This document shows positions 34,487 to 42,077 of a DNA stretch of 64,000 nt, piece after piece. The DNA is from DATBLE01 sp963808815 (GTDB lineage: Bacteria > Actinomycetota > Thermoleophilia > Gaiellales > Gaiellaceae), in contig CAWEGI010000014.1 in the NCBI GenBank assembly GCA_963808815.1, positions 248,001 through 312,000 on the forward strand, in the 5' to 3' direction. The first letter of the stretch is position 1. The number at the start of each line of letters is the position of its first letter. Under the pieces are notes generated by a model. The model did not search any database. It saw only the letters and a list, made by a program, of their open reading frames with translations, and was not told the DNA's origin. Made by a program: the position numbers and the translations under genes.

Positions 34487-34898
34487 CCGTCTCCAGCAGG
34501 TCGCGCGCGCCGTACGCGGTCGCCGCCTCGCGCACGAACGCAGCCGTGAGCGAGGCGCCCAGCTCTGTCTCCAGCCGCACGGCCCACGCTTCCAGCTCCT
34601 CCGCCGACGAGCGGTGCGGGCGGAGCGCGGTGTAGATCTCGAGGATCGTCTCGCCGGGAACGTCCGCCAGCTCGGCCGCGCGCGCGAGGTTGTCCGCGAG
34701 CTGCGTTCTGCCCGCGGCGAGCGCGACCGCCGACTGGCGGCGGAGCGTCTCGGGCGTCGCGCGTAGCTCCTGCGGGCCGAACTCGCCTGCGCGCGCCGCG
34801 TCGAGGGTGAGCTCGTCCAGGGCCAGGCCCGACGGCGTGCGGACCAGATCGGGCCGACGCGAGCCGAGCGGGTAGTCGGAGGCCGGGTCGAAACCCAT
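34467..34898 (-). CDS. pduE: Diol dehydratase small subunit (PduE-like)
   Basis: A 143-residue small subunit. DYPLGSRRPDLVRTPSGLALDELTLD at residues 8-33 is the family signature near the N-terminus, followed by ATPETLRRQSAVALAAGRTQLADNLARAAELADVPGE and YTALRPHRSS, all typical of PduE. The ATG at 34898 is preferred to one three codons upstream because TACGAT lies exactly 7 nt before it, as for other leaderless genes here. It heads the operon small subunit, fused large-medium subunit, deoxyribosyltransferase-like protein. Confidence 0.9.
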   Translation of the reverse strand: MGFDPASDYPLGSRRPDLVRTPSGLALDELTLDAARAGEFGPQELRATPETLRRQSAVALAAGRTQLADNLARAAELADVPGETILEIYTALRPHRSSAEELEAWAVRLETELGASLTAAFVREAATAYGARDLLETGERAAV

Positions 34899-34905
34899 CG
34901 CGGAC

Positions 34906-34935
34906 ATCGTAGAGTTGGGCATCGAAGCCCGACAA
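34906..34935 (-). promoter_or_regulatory. Promoter TTGTCG-18-TACGAT of the diol dehydratase operon
   Basis: On the minus strand a -35-like TTGTCG (complement of 34930-34935) and a -10 TACGAT (complement of 34906-34911) are 18 nt apart. The -10 ends 7 nt before the ATG at 34898, so the transcript is probably leaderless. It overlaps the region upstream of the divergent secreted-protein gene. Confidence 0.45.
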
Positions 34936-34950
34936 GGAGGACGACCGGAG

Positions 34951-35358
34951 ATGAGAAGGATCACGCTCGCGGCGGTGGCGGCCGCAGTCGCGCTCGCCGC
35001 GGTGACGGCGGCACCCGCGACCGGGTCGCCGGCCGCGTCGATCGGGCCACACGTGTATTCGACGAAGATCGCCGGGGCGACACCGGCCGTGCTCGACGGC
35101 ACCTGGCGCCTCACCGTCAATCGAAGAAGCTTCTCGGTCACCAAGGGTGCGACGCTCGCGGTGTCGGGCACCGCCCGGATCGTCGGCAACCGCATCACCC
35201 TCCACGACCTTGCCGGGCCCTTCTCGTGCCGCGGTGCCCAGGCGACCGGCGTCTACTCGTGGCGCGTGAGCGGCAAGCGCCTCACGCTGACCGCCGTCCG
35301 CGAGCCCTGCACGGGCCGCAAGACGATCCTCACGAAGCCGTTCACTCGGATCCTCTAG
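34951..35358 (+). CDS. Secreted protein of unknown function with lipocalin-like repeats
   Basis: A 135-residue exported protein: MRRITLAAVAAAVALAAVTA is a clear signal peptide, cleaved probably after an Ala near residue 26. The mature part has beta-rich blocks, DGTWRLTVNRRSFSV and YSWRVSGKRLTLTAVREPC, reminiscent of small lipocalin-like secreted proteins seen in soil actinobacteria; two cysteines (in FSCRG and REPCTG) may form a disulfide. Start chosen at 34951 with AAGGAGG-type sequence upstream. It precedes the SDR gene by 3 nt, but the functional link is uncertain. Confidence 0.7.
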   Translation: MRRITLAAVAAAVALAAVTAAPATGSPAASIGPHVYSTKIAGATPAVLDGTWRLTVNRRSFSVTKGATLAVSGTARIVGNRITLHDLAGPFSCRGAQATGVYSWRVSGKRLTLTAVREPCTGRKTILTKPFTRIL

Positions 35359-35361
35359 GGG

Positions 35362-36082
35362 ATGGCGAACACCTACGACTTCGGCGGGCAGGTCGCGCTG
35401 GTCACCGGCGGCGCGAGCGGGATCGGGGCGGCCACGGCCGCGCGGCTGCGGGCGGGCGGCGCCGAGGTCGCCGTCTTCGACCGCGAGCCGGTCGAAGGCT
35501 ACTTCTCGGTCACCGGCGACATCGCCTCCTCGGCGGACGTCGACGCAGCAGTTGGGCGAGTCGAACGCGAACTCGACCGGATCGACGTGCTGGTCAACTC
35601 GGCCGGAATCCCCGGCGAGTCGATCCGCACAACGGAGGTCACCGACGAGGAGTGGCAGCGCGTCTTCGCGATCAACGCGAACGGCTCCTTCTACATGTGC
35701 CGGGCGGTGCTGCCCGGGATGGTCGAGCGGGGCTACGGACGGATCGTCCTCGTCGCCTCGATCGCCGGCAAGGAGGGGAACCCGATGGCGGCCGCCTACT
35801 CCGCGAGCAAGGCGGCCGTGATCGCGATGACGAAGGCGATCGGCAAGGACGTCGCCGCCAGCGGCGTCCTCGTCAACTGCATCGCCCCCGCCGTGATCGA
35901 GACCCCGATCCTGGCGGGCCTCTCGCAGCACCACATCGACTACATGGTCGAGCGGATCCCGCTCGGGCGGATGGGAAAGGCCGACGAGGTGGCCGCGCTC
36001 GCCTGCTTCCTCGCCAGCGAGAGAGCTGTCGTTCTCCACCGGCGCGACGTACGACATCTCGGGGGGACGGGCGGTCTACTGA
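35362..36082 (+). CDS. Short-chain dehydrogenase/reductase (frameshifted near the end)
   Basis: An SDR of about 239 residues after correction: VTGGASGIGAATAARL (NAD-binding), NSAGIPGES, catalytic VASIAGKEGNPMAAAYSASK with the YxxxK pair, and the ending STGATYDISGGRAVY. The ending is in another frame: one base too many lies within GAGAGAG at 36019-36025, so the raw frame runs on into the next gene and falsely looks like a fusion. The TGA at 36080-36082 overlaps the ATG of the next gene (TGATG). Context with a sugar-acid dehydratase and semialdehyde dehydrogenase suggests a sugar or sugar-acid dehydrogenase. Confidence 0.8.
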
Positions 36083-36861
36083 TGCTGCGGTTTCGCCACC
36101 ACGCCGACGGTGGGATCGCCGAGGGAACTGCGGAATCGCCGGAGGAGCTCGGCCACTTCCGGCTGGCGATTCCGGTCGAGCCGCCAGAGGTCTGGTGCGC
36201 GGGTGTCACCTACCTCCGCAGCCGCGACGCGCGCGTCGAGGAGAGCATCGTGAAGGACGTCTACACGCTGGTCTACGACGCCGACCGCCCCGAGCTGTTC
36301 ATGAAGGATGCCGGCTGCCGACGAACGGTCGGCCCCGGCGAGCCGATCGGCGTCCGCGCCGACTCGGGCTGGGACGTCCCCGAACCGGAGCTGGGCGTTG
36401 TCCTCGGCGAGGGCGGAGCTCTCGCGGGCCTGACGATCGGCAACGACGTCTCGTCGCGCTCGATCGAGGGCGAGAACCCGCTCTACATCGCCCAGGCGAA
36501 GACGTTCGCAGGGGCCTGTGCGATCGGGCCGGCCGTCCTCGTCCCTGACGATTGGGGCGCGCCGCTCGAGATCCGGCTGCGGATCACGGGCACGGACGGG
36601 GCCGAGCTCTTCGCGGGCGAGACGTCGTCGGCGATGATGAAACGCTCGTTCGCGGAGCTGGTCGAGTGGCTGCTGCGCGACAACCCGGTCCCGGCGGGCA
36701 GCGTCCTGCTGACCGGCACCGGTCTCGTCCCGCCGGACGACTTCACGCTCGAGCCCGGGCACACGGTCGAGATCACCGTTCCGGAGATCGGCACCCTGAC
36801 CAACCCGGTCGTCTCGGCGACCGAGCTGACCACGAGAACAAGGAGCGAGGCCCATGTCTGA
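36082..36861 (+). CDS. FAH-superfamily 2-keto-3-deoxy-sugar-acid dehydratase-like protein
   Basis: A 259-residue fumarylacetoacetate hydrolase-fold protein. RPELFMKDAGCRRTVGPGEP, SGWDVPEPELGVVL (metal Glu ligands), LTIGNDVSSRSIEGENPLY and KTFAGACAIGPAVL are the pattern of 2-keto-3-deoxy-D-arabinonate / xylonate / L-arabinonate dehydratases (AraD1, XylX types), which yield alpha-ketoglutarate semialdehyde in Weimberg-type pathways. The next gene, a semialdehyde-type dehydrogenase, supports this. The ATG overlaps the corrected SDR stop and the end overlaps the aldehyde dehydrogenase start by 8 nt. A hydrolase role is the alternative. Confidence 0.82.
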   Translation: MLRFRHHADGGIAEGTAESPEELGHFRLAIPVEPPEVWCAGVTYLRSRDARVEESIVKDVYTLVYDADRPELFMKDAGCRRTVGPGEPIGVRADSGWDVPEPELGVVLGEGGALAGLTIGNDVSSRSIEGENPLYIAQAKTFAGACAIGPAVLVPDDWGAPLEIRLRITGTDGAELFAGETSSAMMKRSFAELVEWLLRDNPVPAGSVLLTGTGLVPPDDFTLEPGHTVEITVPEIGTLTNPVVSATELTTRTRSEAHV

Positions 36862-38317
36862 GGTCCTGGAAGCACCCCCGCGGCCGGCGTTCGCCAACTT
36901 CGTCGGCGGGGAGTGGCGGCAGAGCTCATCCGGCAAGACGTACGAGAAGCGCGGCCCATGGCGCCCCTCGGAGACGATCGGCGAGTTCCCCGCCTCGAGC
37001 GCCGAGGACGTCGGCGCTGCCGTCGAGGCTGCGGCCGCCGCGTTCCCCGCGTGGTCGCGGCGGCCGGCTACGCAGCGCGCAGCGATCCTGATGGGTGCCG
37101 CCGACGCGATCGAGCGGCGGGTCGAGCAGATCGCCCAGGACATGACGCTCGAGATGGGCAAGCCGCTGCGCGAGGCGCGGATGGAAGCGGCGCGCGGCGC
37201 TGCGATCCTCCGCTACTTCGCCGGCGAGGCCTGGCGGCCGAAGGGCGAGCTGTTCGAGCAGTCGGCGACCGGCAGCTCCGTCTACACCATCCGGCGCGCG
37301 CTCGGCGTCGTCGGCCTGATCACGCCCTGGAACTTTCCGGCGGCGATCCCTGCCTGGAAGACCGCGCCTGCGCTGGTCTACGGCAACACGGTCGTGATGA
37401 AGCTCGCGCAGGAGGCGCCGCTGACCGGCCTCCACCTGGCCGCTTGCTTCGAGGAGGCAGGGATTCCGGCCGGGGTCTTCAACATCGTCGTCGGCCGCGG
37501 CTCGGAGGTCGGCACGCCGCTCGTCAGCCACCCGAAGGTCAAGGCGATCTCGTTCACAGGGTCGGTTGCGGTCGGCTACCAGGTTCGGGACGAGGCGACT
37601 GCACTCGGCAAGCGCGTCCAGCTCGAGCTCGGTGGTCACAACCCGCTGATCGTGATGGCCGACGCCGACCTCGACCGGGCCGTCGAAGCGGCCTACGCGG
37701 GCGCCTTCTGGTCGGCCGGCCAGAAGTGCACGGCCACGCGACGGATCTACGTCCAGGATGCCGTCTACGACGACTTCCGCGCCGGGCTGCTCGACCGGGT
37801 CGAGCGCGGCGCCCTCGGCGACCCTGCCGACCCCGACACCGAGGTCGGCCCGATCGTGAACGAGAAGCAGCTCGACGAGATCCTCGCCGGCATCGAGCGG
37901 GGCAAGGCCGAAGGCGGGACGGTCGTGACGGGCGGCGAGCGGATCGACGACGACGCCTACCTGCTCGCGCCGACCGTGTTCGAAGGTGTGGCCGACGACG
38001 CGTTCCTCTCGTGCGAGGAGGTCTTCGGGCCGGTCACCTCGCTCTACCGCTTCTCCGACCTCGACGAGGCCGTCCGCCGGGCGAACGCGGTCGAGTTCGG
38101 CCTCTCGGCGTCGATCTTCACGAGCGACCTGGCGAACGCGCAGCGCTTCGTCAACGAGCTCGAGGCGGGCATCCTGCACGTCAACTCGCAGACGGCCGGC
38201 GCCGACGTCCACGTCCCCTTCGGTGGGATCAAGGGCTCCGGCTTCGGCCCGCACGAGCAGGGCCGCGCGGCGATGGAGTTCTACACGGAGGTCGTCACCG
38301 TCTACCACGATGTCTGA
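36854..38317 (+). CDS. Aldehyde dehydrogenase, alpha-ketoglutarate-semialdehyde type
   Basis: A 487-residue NAD(P)-dependent aldehyde dehydrogenase. GLITPWNFPAAIPAWK near residues 155-170, the catalytic Glu in LELGGHNPLIV near 256, the catalytic Cys in GQKCTATRR near 290 and EEVFGPVTSLY near 388 are all present, with the end GPHEQGRAAMEFYTEVVTVYHD like alpha-ketoglutaric semialdehyde dehydrogenases. It would convert the product of the FAH-family dehydratase to alpha-ketoglutarate. It overlaps that gene at the 5' end and the epimerase gene at the 3' end, so all are in one operon. Confidence 0.92.
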   Translation: MSEVLEAPPRPAFANFVGGEWRQSSSGKTYEKRGPWRPSETIGEFPASSAEDVGAAVEAAAAAFPAWSRRPATQRAAILMGAADAIERRVEQIAQDMTLEMGKPLREARMEAARGAAILRYFAGEAWRPKGELFEQSATGSSVYTIRRALGVVGLITPWNFPAAIPAWKTAPALVYGNTVVMKLAQEAPLTGLHLAACFEEAGIPAGVFNIVVGRGSEVGTPLVSHPKVKAISFTGSVAVGYQVRDEATALGKRVQLELGGHNPLIVMADADLDRAVEAAYAGAFWSAGQKCTATRRIYVQDAVYDDFRAGLLDRVERGALGDPADPDTEVGPIVNEKQLDEILAGIERGKAEGGTVVTGGERIDDDAYLLAPTVFEGVADDAFLSCEEVFGPVTSLYRFSDLDEAVRRANAVEFGLSASIFTSDLANAQRFVNELEAGILHVNSQTAGADVHVPFGGIKGSGFGPHEQGRAAMEFYTEVVTVYHDV

Positions 38318-39203
38318 CGAACGGTGGCTGGTCACAGGCGCGCTGGGCTGCATCGGCGCGTGGACCGCGGTCACGCTCGTCCGCGAAGGGGCCGGCGTGG
38401 TCGCGTTCGACCTGAGCGACGACGACCGGCGGCTCCGTCTGATCGCCGACGCCGGCGAGCTCGCCCCGATTTCGTTCGCCCGCGGCGACATCACCGACCT
38501 CCAGACGGTCGAGCGCGTACTGGCAGAGCACGAGATCACACACGTCGTCCACCTCGCGGCCCTGCAGGTGCCTTTCTGCCGTGAGAACCCCATGCTGGGC
38601 GCCCAGGTGAACGTGACCGGAACGGTCAACGTCTTCGAGGCCGCGAAGCGGCTGGGGCTGGCGACGACGATCGCCTATGCCAGCTCGGCCGCGGTCTACG
38701 ACCGGCAGGGCGCGATCGCGCCGAAGACGCTCTACGGCGTCTACAAGGTGGCGGACGAGGGCATCGCCCGGGTCTACGCGGGGGAGAGCGGCGTCGCGAG
38801 CGTCGGGCTTCGCCCGTTCACGGTCTACGGCCCGGGCAGAGACCAGGGCCTGACCGCCGGCCCGACCCTGGCGATCGCCGCCGCCGTGCACGGCGAGCCC
38901 TACCACATCGGCTTCGGCGGACGCACTCAGTTCCACTACGCGGCGGACGTCGCCCGTGCCTTCATCCGGGCTGCGCGCTCTGCTCCAGGCGGCGCGCAGG
39001 CGCTCTCCATCGGTGGGCCGGCGACGACGATCGCCGACTTCGTTGCCCTGGTCGGCCGGGAGGTGACCGGCGCGGAGATCACGTACGACGACGCGCCGCT
39101 GCCCTTCCCCGACGAGCTGCCCGGGCCGTGGTTCGACGCACCGCTCACGCCGCTCGAGCAGGGGCTCCGGGAGACCGCAGCGATCCTGCGAAGCGTCGTA
39201 TAG
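38310..39203 (+). CDS. NAD-dependent epimerase/dehydratase family protein
   Basis: A 297-residue extended SDR. WLVTGALGCIGAWTAVTLV is the NAD-binding motif, THVVHLAALQVP and NVFEAAKRLG follow the sugar-nucleotide epimerase pattern, YGVYKVADEG has the YxxxK catalytic pair and LRPFTVYGPGRDQG is conserved. It lies in the operon with the FAH-family and aldehyde dehydrogenase genes, so it more likely oxidises a free sugar or sugar acid, as uronate dehydrogenases of this fold do, than a nucleotide sugar. The start overlaps the ALDH stop. Confidence 0.85.
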   Translation: MSDERWLVTGALGCIGAWTAVTLVREGAGVVAFDLSDDDRRLRLIADAGELAPISFARGDITDLQTVERVLAEHEITHVVHLAALQVPFCRENPMLGAQVNVTGTVNVFEAAKRLGLATTIAYASSAAVYDRQGAIAPKTLYGVYKVADEGIARVYAGESGVASVGLRPFTVYGPGRDQGLTAGPTLAIAAAVHGEPYHIGFGGRTQFHYAADVARAFIRAARSAPGGAQALSIGGPATTIADFVALVGREVTGAEITYDDAPLPFPDELPGPWFDAPLTPLEQGLRETAAILRSVV

Positions 39204-39237
39204 TCGGGCTACTGCGACCGGAAAGGGGCGAGCACAC

Positions 39238-41016
39238 ATGGCCGAGATGCGTGGCTGCGACCTCGTCGTCGAGTACCTGATCAAGGAGAAGGTGCCCTAC
39301 ATGTTCGGCTACGCCGGGCACGGGGCTGTCGGGCTGCTCGACGGCGTCTACAACCACCAGGACGACATCAAGATCATCTTCCCCCGCATCGAGTCCGCGG
39401 CGGGCTATATGGCCGACGCGTACTTCCGCGCCTCGGGTCAGGTGATCCCGGTCTACACCTCGACGGGCCCCGGCCCCATGCTGCTGACCGTGGCGATGGG
39501 CAACGCCTTCTACGACTCGTCCGCGTTCATCGCGATCACGGGCCAGGTGGCGACGAATCAGTACGACTCGGGCGCCCTCCAGGAGGAGTACCGCCACCAC
39601 CAGGCCGACTTCCCGAGCATGGCGAAGGTGATCACCAAGCGGAGCTTCCAGGCGCAGAGCGTCGACGACCTCGGCAAGTTCCTGCCCAAGGCGTTCAAGC
39701 TGGCGCGGACCGGACGCCCCGGCCCGGTGCACATCGACGTCCCGTACGACCTCTGGATCCGCACCGCCGACGTGGAGGTGCCCGAGCCGGAGGAGCGCTC
39801 GCAGCATCTCGAGTGGCGCACGCCCGGCTCGCCGGAGGCGGTCGGCCGCGCGCTGGAGATGCTGATGAAGGCGAAGCGGCCGCTCGTCCTCGCCGGCGGC
39901 GGCGTGATCGCGTCGGACGCGACCGAGCAGCTGCGGCAGTTCGCCGAGCACGTGAACGTGCCGGTCTACTCGACGTTCATGGGCAAGGGCGCGCTGTCGG
40001 CGCGCCACCCGCTGCACCTGGGCATCGCCGGCTGCTGGGGCGAGTACCCGGCGTCCGAGGCGGCGAAGAACGCGGACGTGATCCTCGCGATCGGCTGTCG
40101 CTTCTCGGACATCCACTGTTCCTCGTGGGTTCCCGGCTACACGTACAACATCCCGCCCACCAAGCTGATCCACATCGACCTCGACCCGCAGGAGATCGGC
40201 CGCAACTACCCGACCGAGCTGGGGATCGTGGGCGACGCGCGCGAGGTGCTGAAGCAGCTGATCGAGCTCGCCGGCCGCGAGCCCAAGCGCGAACGCTCGC
40301 CCTGGAACGACCAGGTCGAGGCGTGGAAGGAGGAGTGGTCGAACTTCATCGAGCCGGAGAAGGCGAGCGACGTCACCCCGATCGACCCCCGGCGCGTGGT
40401 CGCGGAGCTGCGCAAGGCGGCGCCGGACGACTCGCTGATGATCACCGACACCGGCAACCACCAGACCTGGGTGGAGCAGTACTGGGACGCCTACGAGCCG
40501 CGGTCGGTGTTCACGCCCGGCGGCTTCGCCGGCATGGGCTTCGGCACCTGCGGCGTGCTCGGCCTGAAGCTCGCGCGGCCCGACCGGCCGGCGATCTGTG
40601 TCACCAGCGACGGCAGCTTCATGATGTTCCCGGGCGCAGTGGCGACGGCGGTCGAGCACGACATCCCCGCCGTCTGGGTGATCTTCAACAACTACACGAT
40701 CGGCGTCATCCGCGACCTCCAGCGCTTCTACATGGACAACCGCGAGATCGGGACGAGCTTCGTCAAGCAGTCGACCGGCGAGTTCTGGAATCCGGACTTC
40801 GCGGCCATGGCGCAGGCCATGGGAGCCGGGTCGGTGTCGGTCGACCAGCCGGGCGACCTGGCGGACGCGTTCGACACGGCGCTGAACGCGGGCGGCCCGT
40901 TCGTGGTCGACGTGAAGGTCAACCGCGACACGGCGGTCCCGCTGATCGGCACCTGGCAGTTCCCGCCGATCACGCAGGCCGAGCCGACCTTCGGAAAGCG
41001 GCTGGTGATCACATAG
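39238..41016 (+). CDS. Thiamine diphosphate-dependent enzyme, acetolactate synthase-like
   Basis: A 592-residue ThDP enzyme with the three domains of the acetolactate synthase family: Pyr domain with the activating Glu52 in FPRIESAAGYMADAYF, a central domain (PLVLAGGGVIASDATEQL), and a PP domain with the ThDP motif beginning TSDGSFMMFPGAVATA and ending at Asn in VIFNNYT. The first Gly of the classical GDG is Ser here. Similar proteins include decarboxylases, carboligases and C-C lyases, and the reaction cannot be fixed; no FAD-specific feature or regulatory subunit is present, so a housekeeping acetolactate synthase is unlikely. AAAGGGG precedes the ATG. It lies directly before the ChlI/ChlD genes. 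Confidence 0.88.
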   Translation: MAEMRGCDLVVEYLIKEKVPYMFGYAGHGAVGLLDGVYNHQDDIKIIFPRIESAAGYMADAYFRASGQVIPVYTSTGPGPMLLTVAMGNAFYDSSAFIAITGQVATNQYDSGALQEEYRHHQADFPSMAKVITKRSFQAQSVDDLGKFLPKAFKLARTGRPGPVHIDVPYDLWIRTADVEVPEPEERSQHLEWRTPGSPEAVGRALEMLMKAKRPLVLAGGGVIASDATEQLRQFAEHVNVPVYSTFMGKGALSARHPLHLGIAGCWGEYPASEAAKNADVILAIGCRFSDIHCSSWVPGYTYNIPPTKLIHIDLDPQEIGRNYPTELGIVGDAREVLKQLIELAGREPKRERSPWNDQVEAWKEEWSNFIEPEKASDVTPIDPRRVVAELRKAAPDDSLMITDTGNHQTWVEQYWDAYEPRSVFTPGGFAGMGFGTCGVLGLKLARPDRPAICVTSDGSFMMFPGAVATAVEHDIPAVWVIFNNYTIGVIRDLQRFYMDNREIGTSFVKQSTGEFWNPDFAAMAQAMGAGSVSVDQPGDLADAFDTALNAGGPFVVDVKVNRDTAVPLIGTWQFPPITQAEPTFGKRLVIT

Positions 41017-42077
41017 GGCTCCGCTACTTCCCGTTCACGGCGATCGTCGGACAGGAGCGCCTCGTACGGGCGCTCCTGCTCAACGCGATCAACCCGACGG
41101 TCGGCGGCGTCCTGATCAAGGGACCGAGCGGCACCGGAAAGTCGACCGCGGTCCGCGGCCTGGCCGAACTGCTCCCGGAGATCGCGGTGGTGGCCGACTG
41201 TCCGTTCTCTTGCGACCCCCACGATCCTTGCGGATCGTGCGGGGAACGGCTCGCGGCCGGCGAGGAGCTGCCGGTGATCCGAAGGCGGCGACGGATCGTC
41301 GACCTGCCGCTGAACGCAACGGAGGATCGCGTGTCCGGAAGCGTCGACGTCGCCCGGGCGCTCGAATCCGGCGACCGCGCGCTCGAGCCGGGGCTGCTGG
41401 CCGAGGCCAACCGCGGCATCCTCTACGTCGACGAGATCAACCTGCTCGACGACCACCTGACGGACGTCCTGCTCGACTCGGCAGCGCTCGGCGTGAACGT
41501 GGTCGAGCGCGAAGGCGTGTCGGTATCGCATCCGGCGCGGTTCCTGCTCGTCGGGACGATGAACGAGGAGGAAGGTGAGCTGCGTCCGCAGATCGCCGAC
41601 CGGATCGGGCTCGAGGTCGAGGTCGAGGCGCTCGCCGCCCCGGAGTCGCGGGCAGAGGTGGTGCGGCGCCGCGAGGCGTTCGCCTCCGATCCCGACGGCT
41701 TCCGGCAGGACTGGGCGCCGGCGCAGGCCGAACTGGCCGGGGCGCTCGCATCCGGCGAGGCGCGTCTGGCGTCGGTCCGCGTGCCCGATCCGCTGTACGG
41801 CGCCGTTGGGCGGCTCGTGGTCGGCTCCGGCGTGAGCAGCCACCGGGCGGACATCGCGATCGTCGAGTGCGCGAAGGCGATCGCCGCGCTGGCCGGACGC
41901 GCCGAGGTCGAAGCGGACGACGTGCTCGAAGCGGCCGAGCTCGCCCTCGGCCACCGCCTCGAGGCCGACCCGTTCGGCCCGCCGGCCCGGGCCGAGCCCC
42001 ACATCCTCCGCCGCCTCCTCGACGACGCGCTCGAGATCGAGGTGTCCCGAAAAAAAGTCGAGGGGAGGGCGAGCTAG
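41013..42077 (+). CDS. ChlI/BchI-like AAA ATPase (magnesium/cobalt chelatase family), no standard start codon
   Basis: About 354 residues with the chelatase ATPase pattern: FPFTAIVGQERLVRALLLNA, Walker A KGPSGTGKSTAVRGLAELLP, the cysteine cluster CPFSCDPHDPCGSC, GILYVDEINLLDDHLTDVLLD (Walker B), and LVGTMNEEEGELRPQIADRI (sensor/Arg finger). These ATPases drive metal insertion into tetrapyrroles with a VWA partner. The conserved N-terminus lies directly after the ThDP gene stop and no ATG, GTG or TTG precedes it in frame; 41013 is the ATA overlapping that stop, so the true start is unresolved. Its TAG at 42075-42077 lies just after an A7 run, through which a -1 shift leads to the VWA domain. 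Confidence 0.85.
   Translation: MGLRYFPFTAIVGQERLVRALLLNAINPTVGGVLIKGPSGTGKSTAVRGLAELLPEIAVVADCPFSCDPHDPCGSCGERLAAGEELPVIRRRRRIVDLPLNATEDRVSGSVDVARALESGDRALEPGLLAEANRGILYVDEINLLDDHLTDVLLDSAALGVNVVEREGVSVSHPARFLLVGTMNEEEGELRPQIADRIGLEVEVEALAAPESRAEVVRRREAFASDPDGFRQDWAPAQAELAGALASGEARLASVRVPDPLYGAVGRLVVGSGVSSHRADIAIVECAKAIAALAGRAEVEADDVLEAAELALGHRLEADPFGPPARAEPHILRRLLDDALEIEVSRKKVEGRAS
42050..42057 (+). promoter_or_regulatory. Candidate -1 ribosomal frameshift site A7-G between ChlI and ChlD
   Basis: The zero frame reads CGA AAA AAA GTC, the -1 frame CCG AAA AAA AGT. The heptamer A-AAA-AAA permits tandem slippage. A GAGG Shine-Dalgarno-like element lies at 42039-42042 and a CGAGC/GCTCG hairpin containing the zero-frame TAG lies at 42070-42083. 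Programmed frameshifting has been reported for chlD genes in other prokaryotes. A miscounted A run is the alternative. Confidence 0.55.

Noticed and set aside
35362..36861. A 499-residue open frame looking like an SDR-FAH fusion enzyme
   Set aside because: The normal SDR ending (STGATYDISGGRAVY, then TGA) exists in the next frame and its stop overlaps an ATG for the FAH protein, so the fusion is produced by a one-base insertion near 36022.
42050..42077. Treating the ChlI stop as just another sequencing error
   Set aside because: Not rejected outright, but unlike the other breaks it lies on a classic slippery run in a gene family known for recoding, with stimulatory-like elements, so it is reported separately.
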